Positions 56,504 to 64,000 of a stretch of 64,000 nucleotides of DNA are shown here, piece after piece; positions within the stretch are counted from its first letter, which is position 1, and each line of letters starts with the position of its first letter. The notes under the pieces were generated by a model, which did no database searches, was not told where the DNA came from, and saw only the letters and a program-made list of their open reading frames with translations. The DNA is from Tupaia tana (Eukaryota; Chordata; Mammalia; Scandentia; Tupaiidae): contig JAKSZU010000009.1 of NCBI GenBank assembly GCA_026018925.1, positions 82,701,407-82,765,406 on the forward strand, written 5' to 3'. The position numbers and the translations under genes were made by a program.

Positions 56504-57185
56504 ATGAAAGAGTATTTATTCTCATTATTGAGTGTTTTGTTATGTTTTGTTTTGTTTTTGCAAGTCCTTAAGTTTTATGTCTAATGAAAGTGCCTTGCTC
56601 ATCTTACCTTAGTCCTGGTCCTATTTTTTATGGGCTGTTCAACCTATTCCTTAGACTTCAAAATGGGAACTGAGAAACTAGGGTACATAGCTTTTATTCC
56701 CATTGTGAAAGTAGTTCTTTGTACCAATTACATAAATGTTTCCAATATTAAACTTTTAGGTTATATATATCTTACTAGCACATGTGACTGCTCTCTCTAT
56801 ATATAATAAAGAGTGTATGTTCATTGAGGAAGGAGATACTATCAGCTTAAAGGAAAATTACAGTAGCTGTTGGGGAATAACGTGAATGTGAAGCTAGTAT
56901 CTACTCACTGACTGGTAAGTCTTAGGTTAGGGACAAATTTAGAAAATGCAAATATCAGAGTGGAGAGTATTTGTTATGTTCACTTGTGTCTCTTTGGATG
57001 CCTGTTGTTGGAAAAACAGTATTATACTACCAGCAACCTGGCTATTTAATCACTGTAACGGGATATATCCAGTGCTTAATCCCAGTTTTAAAAATCCTAA
57101 AGAAAATTATAGTGCAGGTCACTTAAATATGGGGAGAAAAGACCCTAACCACAGTAACATAAGTTTATAGGTCCAATCAGGAGGT
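56504..57185. other. Unassigned stretch
   Basis: No gene or repeat recognised. Confidence 0.3.
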
Positions 57186-59396
57186 CAGATTATGTTTTCA
57201 TTTTTGTTCACATTAATATATATGTTATCATCAGCAAATAACTTTCCATTTCTGTGTCAAATTAAATGTATTGTTTCTTTTCCCTGTTCCTCTCCATCTC
57301 TCCCACTACTACCTACTCTTTATTATCCCTCCCTTGATATCTCTTGTATCTACAGTTGTCCTCCCTGCTATTATACCTTCTAATCTTTCATTTCTGCTAT
57401 AAAGCACAGACATTTGCTATATATTGAGTGGGGACATACAAAGTCTGTCTTTCATAGTCTGTTTTGCTTTGCTTAGCATTAACTCTGCCATATTCATCTA
57501 CTTTGCATTGAATGTCAGGGTCTCATTGTTTTTATGGCTGTGTAGTATTCCATAGAGTATATATTCCACTTTTTATCCAATCCACTCATCTATTTTTTGA
57601 TATTTAGGTTGATTTCCATGTCCTAGAAATTGTAAATAATGCTGCAATAAACATGAATGGGCCATTGTTTTTTCTGCCTAAGGATTTTCCTATTCTTTGG
57701 GTAAACACCTAAGAACTGAATTACTGGGCCTTATGGTAGTTCTATTTGTAGGTTTCTGAGGAATCAGAGTATCATTCTTCACAATGGTTGTACTAATTTA
57801 CATTTCTACCAACAGTGTAAGAAAGTTTCCTTTTCACCACACCCTCCCCAGCACTTTATCATTCTTTATTTTTAATAAATTTTAGCAATTCTGACTGCGT
57901 TATGTGATATCTCGTTGTGGTTTTGCTTTGTATTTCCCTTATGATAGATGTTGAGCATGTTTTCACATGCCTTTTAGCCATTAGTATGTCTTTCTTGAAG
58001 AGAAAATTTATTTCCTTGGAGAGTTGTCTGTTCACTAATTTTCCCATCTTTTGATTGGATTATTTTTTGCAGGTAAGCTGCTCGTGTTCCCTGTATATTC
58101 TGGGTTATCAGTCTCTTATTTGAGGCACAGTTTGCAAATATTTCCTCCCAATGTGAGGGTTCTCTTCTCATCTTAGTTACTGTTTCTTTTGCTATACAGA
58201 AGAACTTCTTAGCCTAATGTAGTGCCACTTCTTTATTTTTGGGATTATTGCCTGTGCTTTGGAGGTCCTCTTTAAGAAGTCTTTGCCTATTCCAAGGTCT
58301 TCAAAAGTTTTCCCTGTGTTCTAGACTAGAGGTTTTATACTCTGAGATTTTTTTAACTCAAAATTCATTTTGAGTTGATTTTTGTTAGCGGTGAGAAACA
58401 GGGTCCAGTTTCATTCTTCTACAGGTGGATATTTTCCCAGCACAATTTGCTGAAGATATTTTCTTTTCCCCACTGGATTATCTTGTGCCCTTTATCAAGG
58501 ATGAGTTGGATTTATGTTTTGGGGTTTATTTTGGGGTTCTCAATTTTGTTTCATTGGTCTACTTGCCTATTTTTGTGCCAATATCATGCTGTTTTAATTA
58601 TCACAGCTTTGTAATATGTTTTGTGGTCAGGAAGTGAGATACCTCTTACTCTATTTACCTTGCACGCTATTCTTATCACTATATGGAGTCTTTCATGATT
58701 GCCTCTTCTATTTCTGTGTGAAATATCTCTGGTAGTTTGATCAGAATTGCATTGAATTTATGTATTACTTTGGATAGGATTGACATCTTACTTATACTAA
58801 TTTTCCAATCCAGGTACACGTAAATTTTTAAAAATTTCTTTTTCAATATTTCATAGTTTTTCCTATAGAGCCCATTGACTCCTTTGGTTAGGTTTATTCT
58901 TAGATATCTTATTGTTTTTATGGCTATTGTAAATGAGGCTGCTTTTTTCAGTTCTCTCTCAGTTTGTTCATTGTTGGTGTATAAAAATGCTATAGATTTT
59001 TCTATGTTGATTTTGTGTCCTGCCACTTTATTGTATTTATTTATCACTTCCAGTTGTTTGTTTTTGTATGTGTGTGTGTGGATGCTTTCAGATTTTTTAT
59101 GTATGGAATCATATCATCTGCAATAGAGATGATTTAACTTCTTCTTTTCCTATTTTAATTCCTTTCGTTTGACTCTCCCATCTGATTGCATTGGCTAGAA
59201 TTACCAGTACTATGTTGAAGAGGAGTGGAGAAAGTGGGCAGATTTTTCTTGTTCCAGTTAATTTTAGAAAAATTTTTAACTTTTCCTCATTCAGTATGAT
59301 ATTATCTATGGATGTATCATAGATGGCTTTTGTTTGTTGAGGAATGTACCTTCTATGCCAGTTTTGCTGTCTTAATCAAACAAAGCAATTAACCAT
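57186..59396 (-). mobile_element. L1, 3' UTR to reverse-transcriptase region
   Basis: Continuous antisense L1: 3' UTR (57190-57480), ORF2 C-terminus (tagtattccatagagtatat; tgcaataaacatgaatgggc), cysteine-rich and central parts, reverse transcriptase region to about 59300 (gaagaggagtggagaaagtg). The minus-strand translation at 58047-57859 gives RHVKTCSTSIIREIQSKTTTRYH, the conserved ORF2 segment, seen here with changes. ORF2 is broken by stops. The left end holds the L1 3' terminus, so it is truncated at its 5' side or split from 61481-63830. Confidence 0.85.
58679..59047 (-). pseudogene. L1 ORF2 reverse-transcriptase segment, open for 122 codons
   Basis: Longest LINE-derived open piece in the window. 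Shows the ORF2 marks INIEKSIAFLYTNNEQTE, IKTIRYLRINLTKGV and ISKMSILSKVIHKFNAI, just C-terminal to the catalytic FADD box, which lies outside this open piece. In an intact element this is the thumb region after the palm of the reverse transcriptase. Flanked by stops, hence not functional. Confidence 0.85.
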
Positions 59397-59413
59397 GAGA
59401 ATTAAGACTTGAA

Positions 59414-59690
59414 TTAGGACCAGCAGTTGGCATAATGGCTATGTCACTGGAATCCCATGTAGCCAACCACGGTTCAAGTCTCAGACCAGGTGGCTTAGAC
59501 TCACTCAAGGTGCGTGTGCGTACATGCCCAAGATCTCGAGAGGAGAATAGAGGAGAAAGGACTGCGGCATGGCCAAACCCCTGCGGGGTGATTTCTTGCT
59601 TTCTGTCTCTCTGTCTCTCTCTGTTTTTCTGGTGAGCACACATGCCCTGTAGCAAAAATCTCTTGGAAAAAAATAAAAGAGAGAGAGAGA
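59414..59690 (+). mobile_element. Family A SINE
   Basis: A box tggcataatgg at 59428-59438 and B box ggttcaagtct at 59471-59481 (RNA polymerase III internal promoter). Exact target-site duplication gagaattaagacttgaa at 59397-59413 and 59691-59707. The tail is A-rich with (GA)n. Confidence 0.93.
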
Positions 59691-59707
59691 GAGAATTAAG
59701 ACTTGAA

Positions 59708-61480
59708 CTAACCAAAGTTAAAGATCTGGAAAAAAATTATAACTGACAAAGCAATTTGGCTATATTTGTGACACACATCAATTTAACATAATAATCTATA
59801 ATATGACTAATAAATATCACATTATAGATTTCTGAATCTCAATTTGTTTTGGAACACAATACATCTATAATACACACATACATAAATACACATATACACA
59901 TAAAATATCCATACATTTAATTTAAACATAATGTAAATAAAATTTAAAGTACTTGATTTGACATTGTTTCCCAGATTATTTAACATATTAAATAGTAGAA
60001 ATGTACTTGTAATTTTTGCTGTCTTTTAAATATTAAGTTGACAGGCTAAACATTGGCTATAAGAAATTTCATCAATTTAAGCCTGATTGTTCTAATATTT
60101 CTATTTTGGCTATTTCAGGGACCCTTTGTATATAATCAAAATTTATTTTGAGGTAAAGGAATTTAATTTAGAATTTGATTTTGGATAAATCTTGTCAAAT
60201 ATAGCAAAAGAGCTTAATTACTTGACTTTTAACTGTCAGCAGAAAATGAAAGTTTAATGTCCTCTAAGTACCTTAGTCAGATGAAAAATGGTTAACTCAG
60301 TGTCTGTTGACACCAAAGCTAAAAACAGCATACATGACAGACTACAGCAGCCAGATATGACACTGAGATAACAACAAAACAACCCAGAGAACAATATATG
60401 GATCGCATATAAAATTTCCTTTATAAGATTTAATTTTTATCACTTTTAGTCATAATTCCTATAAATGAACCATAAGAGAACCAAAAATCAAACTTTAGGA
60501 AAGTCAGTCTTATCTAACCGCACTTAAAACTTTTCTTTAACCATTTTGTCCCGATTTTCTGTAACAAAATATTACAGAAGTCTAGTCACTAATTCATTTT
60601 TCCTGTTGGTCAGATATCCACCATGTAACATAACATATAAATACCAGCTGTTTTATTAACCTACTATATTAAGAAAAATATGATACTGTCTGATCAATAA
60701 ATTCCTGGACAAAGTGTATATTGAAACTGCAAAGATCTTTACTTACTAAATGCTTTTTTTAACCATAGTTGAAGCCATAGTTAAAATCTTTATCAAAGAT
60801 TTTAAGTCATGTGAACTTGAAAATCATTGAAATTAATTTAATGAGCACCCTTTTTATAAGTTGAATGGAATTACTTAAAGCCTTTTATCAAATATAGACA
60901 TACAACATACCACATAACATGTATACATGTACACACACATGAATACAAAAGATCTCAGTTTTCTGAAAAGTTCTTTATGCTTCTTCCTCTGCCCCCCCAA
61001 AACGAGAATGCTTCATATTTTAACCCTGCCAAGTCCCTATAGATACTTGTATCAAACTGAAGATCTAAGAGTTGTCTTGATCTGTTCCACCCTAGCTTCT
61101 GCAGCCTTGCCAATCATTGCTTATCTTGAGACCTCTTGCAAAGAACTGAAACCAGTCATTCCTCCCTGCTTGCCCAGAATAGAAACTGCTTAATTCAGTT
61201 AATCTTCATTGATGTAATCAGTGATCCCCAGTTGCCATGAGAGAACAATGGACAACAAGAAGTCCCACAGGTACCTCGCTTGGTCACCTGCTGCTCCTGG
61301 GGTCACTGGAAGCTCTACTTCAGATCCTGCTTCTGATACCAAAACTGTCAAAAGAAAAATAAACCAGTCAACTTAACAGAGTTTTAATTGAGCACATCCT
61401 AACATGATTTAAATTGGGCAGTTGTCCCCGGACTTCCAGACAACTCCCAGTTTCTATAATTTGAATTTGTAAAGGCCTGT
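59708..61480 (-). mobile_element. Possible endogenous retrovirus segment (ERVL/MaLR-like)
   Basis: On the minus strand, sequence ending ttatttttcttttgaca at 61346 looks like an LTR 3' end. It is followed by ttttggtatcagaagcagga, the wording typical of the primer-binding region behind ERVL/MaLR LTRs. The remaining 1.6 kb downstream is AT-rich without a recognisable gag, pol or env frame. Lies between two L1 segments. No functional gene is present. Confidence 0.4.
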
Positions 61481-62149
61481 TTTGTGTTTTATCATGTGGT
61501 CAATCTTGGAAAATGTTCCATGTGGGGGGTGAGAAAAATGTACATTTTGTGGTTGTTTGGTAAAATATTGTATAGGTGTCTGTAAACTCCATTTTATTTG
61601 TTGTGTCATTAGGTCTAGTATCTTTTTGTTTAGTTTTTTGTCTAAATGATCTGTCCAGAGGAGACAGTGGGGATGCTGAGATCCCCAACTATTATTTTGT
61701 TATTATCTATGTCTCCCTTGAGATCTAATAGTCTCTCTTTCATATATTTGGGTCCTCCAGAATTGGGAAAATAGATATTTGAAAGTGTTCGATCTTCTTG
61801 GTGAACAAGTCCTTTTAGTACTGTGTAATTTTCTTTTTTGTCTCTTTTTATATGTCTTGTATTAAAATCTATTTCATCTTATTTCAGTATTGGAACTTCA
61901 GTTTTTTTTTTGGGTTTCTGTTTGCATGGAATATCTTTTTCTAGCCATTCACTTTTAGACTATGTGTGTCTTTATCAGTGTGTTATGTTTCTTGTAGGCA
62001 GCATAAAGACACTTCTATTTTTTATTGACTAAGCCAGTTTGTGTTTTTTATTGCAGAAATTTAATCCTCTAACATTCAATACTATCATCCACATTTGTGG
62101 ACTTATCCTTGTCATTTTGTTAGCCATTTTCTTGTTCTCACATTTCTGT

Positions 62150-62188
<39 letters not shown>

Positions 62189-63380
62189 CTGATACAATAC
62201 TCTCTTCAATACTTCTTGTAGAGCTGGTCTAGTATTGGTGAATTCTTTTGGTTTTTGTTTATCTGAGAATACTTTTATTTTTTCATCTTATTTGAGAGAT
62301 AATCTTGCTGTATATATAGTATTCTTGGTTTAATATGTTTAATGTTTTAAATATATCTTCCCACTCTTTTCTTGCCTGCATTGTTTTAGTTTAGAGGTCT
62401 GATGTTAGCCCAATGTGATAACTTTTATAAGTAACTTAACATTTCTCTCTAGTCATTTAAAATTTTATCTTTGTCTTTGATTTTTACCAATCTGGCTATG
62501 ATGTACAAGGGTGAGGTGGGGGAGGACATTTTTATGTTGATTCTATTGGCATTCTTTTTATTTCTTAGGTCTTAATTTTTCCATGTTTTTCTAGTTTTGG
62601 AAAGTTTCCAGATAGAATTTATTGAAAGAAGTTTTCCATGTCCTTAGCAGCTTCCTCACCTTCTGGAATATCCATTATATGGATATTTGGGTATCTCATC
62701 TTCTTTAGAATATCCAGAATATTATCCTCATTTTCTTGTTTTTATTTTGTTTGTTTGTTTATTTGTTTGTTTGTTTTTCGTTCTTTTTGGTAATTTGGTA
62801 TATATTGGAGACTTTGTCTTCATTGTCAAAATTTCTTTCTTCTTCTGTTAATGCTTTCGAGGGAGATATTAATTTCCTGTACTGTATTCTTCATTTCCAG
62901 AAGTCTTGTTTTATTCTTTTTCAGCATGTCCATCTGTTTATGAAATTCATCTTTCTTGTCTGGAATGATGTTCATCTTTCTTTTTCTGGAATTGATTGTT
63001 TTCTCTTGCATCTCATTGAGTGTTGTCACTATGAATGTTCAGAATTCTTTTTCTGACATTTCTGTGAATGGTTTTGTGCTTTCCATCATTGGTGAGAAGC
63101 TACTGCACTCACCTGGGGAAAGAATTAGCCCCTTGTTTTCTCATGTCTCAAGATCTGCACTGATTGTTTTTATCATCTGATACAATATTCACTTTTTTTC
63201 TACTTATTGGAGTAGATTCTGTAGTATTGGAAGAGGGAATTTCATCCTTAATTATTTGGTGTGATCAGAGAGCAGATTAAACTTATACTGGTAACCTCAG
63301 GTGATTGACTCTTCTATCAAACTTTCAGCTCTTCATGAGGTGGGAACAAGCTAAGGAGATATAACTTAGTGTGTACCGAA
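61481..63380 (-). mobile_element. L1, 5' half: ORF2 endonuclease region, ORF1, 5' spacer
   Basis: 61481-62060 is antisense ORF2 endonuclease domain (gaaaatgttccatgtg, cccaactattattttg, tttgcatggaatatcttttt). 62060-62230 is the ORF1/ORF2 junction. 62250-63100 is ORF1: the minus-strand piece 63029-62826 is the coiled coil (KNKTRLLEMKNTVQEINISL). Frames are interrupted by stops and by (TC)n and (GTTT)n expansions. 63100-63380 is the spacer before tandem 5' units. Confidence 0.82.
62154..62188. repeat. (TC)n microsatellite in L1
   Basis: About 16 TC units near the ORF1/ORF2 junction; a (GTTT)n lies at about 62746-62778 within ORF1. Confidence 0.95.
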
Positions 63381-63830
63381 CACTAAGTTTCAAAAATAAC
63401 CCTGGGAGTGCCACAAGTTTCAAAAATAACCCTGGGAGGTGAGGGTACACTCAGGAGAAGAGAGATGAGAATAGGTACATGTCTTCTTGTGGGTTGGTGG
63501 AGCCTAGGCAGCAGGGAAAGCTGGGTTGATAGAGTACAGCAAGCTCCAAAGATAATTATGGGAGGTTTGGATACATTCATTAGAAGAGGCCTGCCTAGAA
63601 CTGGACCTAGTGTAATGCTGGGCATTGGGCAGGTTGAGCTTAGGCAGTGGGGAGTGCAAGGTGGGCACAATGCTGCAACCTCCAAAGATAATTCCAGGAG
63701 ATGAGGATGTATTCAGCAGAAGAGACCTGCTGAGACCAGACCCAAGAGTCCTGGTGGTCAGTTTGAGCCCAGGCAGCAAGGAGCACTGGGTTGAGTGCTT
63801 CTAGTCCCAAAGATAATTCCTTTCAATATG
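63381..63830 (-). repeat. Tandem units of about 125-136 bp at the L1 5' end
   Basis: Anchor caaaaataaccctggga / caaagataattatggga / caaagataattccagga / caaagataattcc starts at 63421, 63547, 63683 and 63808. Each unit also has a ggaggt(g/t)..gg(a/g)ta(c)a(c/t)tca block, agaagag, a G-rich mid part and gc(c/t)taggcag..gg. A 30-bp partial duplication precedes them at 63391. They lie upstream of a minus-strand ORF1, like the monomers of some rodent L1 promoters. Open frames on both strands arise from the repetition. Confidence 0.75.
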
Positions 63831-63925
63831 TTTTTTAAGCTTCCTGGGCCAGAATTCAAACAAGGTGGTCGACGATGTGGGATATGGCTCCCTTAACCAC
63901 TAGGCTATGAAGCCAGTGCTACATT
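63831..63925 (-). mobile_element. tRNA-half fragment of a SINE
   Basis: cctgggccagaattcaaaca (B-box side), gatgtgggatatggctccct, taaccactaggctatgaag, inverted A-box side. Closest to family B/C; the body is absent. Confidence 0.5.
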
Positions 63926-64000
63926 TTCTTTCTTTCTTTTTTTTTTAAATTTTGTCTAGTAGTACTTTCTCACAAAATGGGAAAGAGCTTCTACTGAAGA

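Noticed and set aside
63383-63704. Overlapping 98-100 codon ORFs on both strands
   Set aside because: Both are created by the tandem units at the L1 5' end; repeated peptide blocks follow the DNA period and there is no domain.

Overview
This window is mammalian nuclear DNA from a placental mammal. It is AT-rich and non-coding, and most of what can be recognised is interspersed repeat. I found no host protein-coding exon, rRNA, tRNA gene or small nuclear RNA gene. Every open reading frame over 60 codons that I could interpret belongs to LINE-1 (L1) remnants or runs through SINEs and low-complexity DNA. Ancient pan-mammalian repeats (MIR, L2, a MaLR LTR of MLT1 type, hAT and mariner MITEs) sit beside lineage-specific ones. 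There is no Alu, B1, B2, CAN, Bov-tA, PRE1, ERE, Ves or rabbit C SINE that I recognise. The dominant element is instead a roughly 260-bp tRNA-derived SINE, called family A here. It has an A box and a B box near its 5' end, a CT-rich middle, and an end of type CCTATAGCAAAAACCTCTC followed by an A tail. I cannot name the species; the SINE set should do so by database search.

Layout. 1-5.4 kb: nested SINEs, then a minus-strand ORF1-bearing LINE whose 3' tail is not L1 ORF2, with a tandemly repeated 5' region holding a 5'-inverted L1. 5.8-10.5 kb: SINEs, L1 3' ends, and two more copies of the same unusual LINE tail. 12.2-16.1 kb: an old minus-strand L1 carrying three SINEs, each with target-site duplications (TSDs), abutting an oppositely oriented ORF1 fragment. 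16.8-24.3 kb: dense SINEs of families A and B and a plus-strand L1. 24.3-28.9 kb: a repeat-poor stretch with one diverged internal repeat pair. 29-33.5 kb: hAT element, L1 5' end, two 5'-inverted L1s, a MIR and an MLT1-like LTR. 33.6-35.5 kb: five consecutive minus-strand family A SINEs. 35.5-41 kb: repeat-poor. 41-45 kb: mariner MITE, a head-to-head SINE pair, a solo LTR with a 4-bp TSD, and a tandem duplication split by a SINE. 46-51.6 kb: polypyrimidine tract, then about 5 kb nearly free of young repeats. 51.6-57 kb: mixed SINEs and L1 3' ends. 57.2-63.9 kb: two minus-strand L1 segments separated by a SINE and an ERV-like segment, ending in about 130-bp tandem units at the L1 5' end.

The elements do not form a pathway. 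They record successive L1-driven retrotransposition: L1 supplies reverse transcriptase and endonuclease, the SINE families and at least one non-SINE RNA were mobilised in trans, and old DNA transposons and LTRs form the background. The most interesting items are the ORF1-only LINE with a private 3' tail (three copies), the tandem 5' units on L1s, a short polyadenylated RNA copied into a SINE, and a 26:6 strand imbalance of family A.
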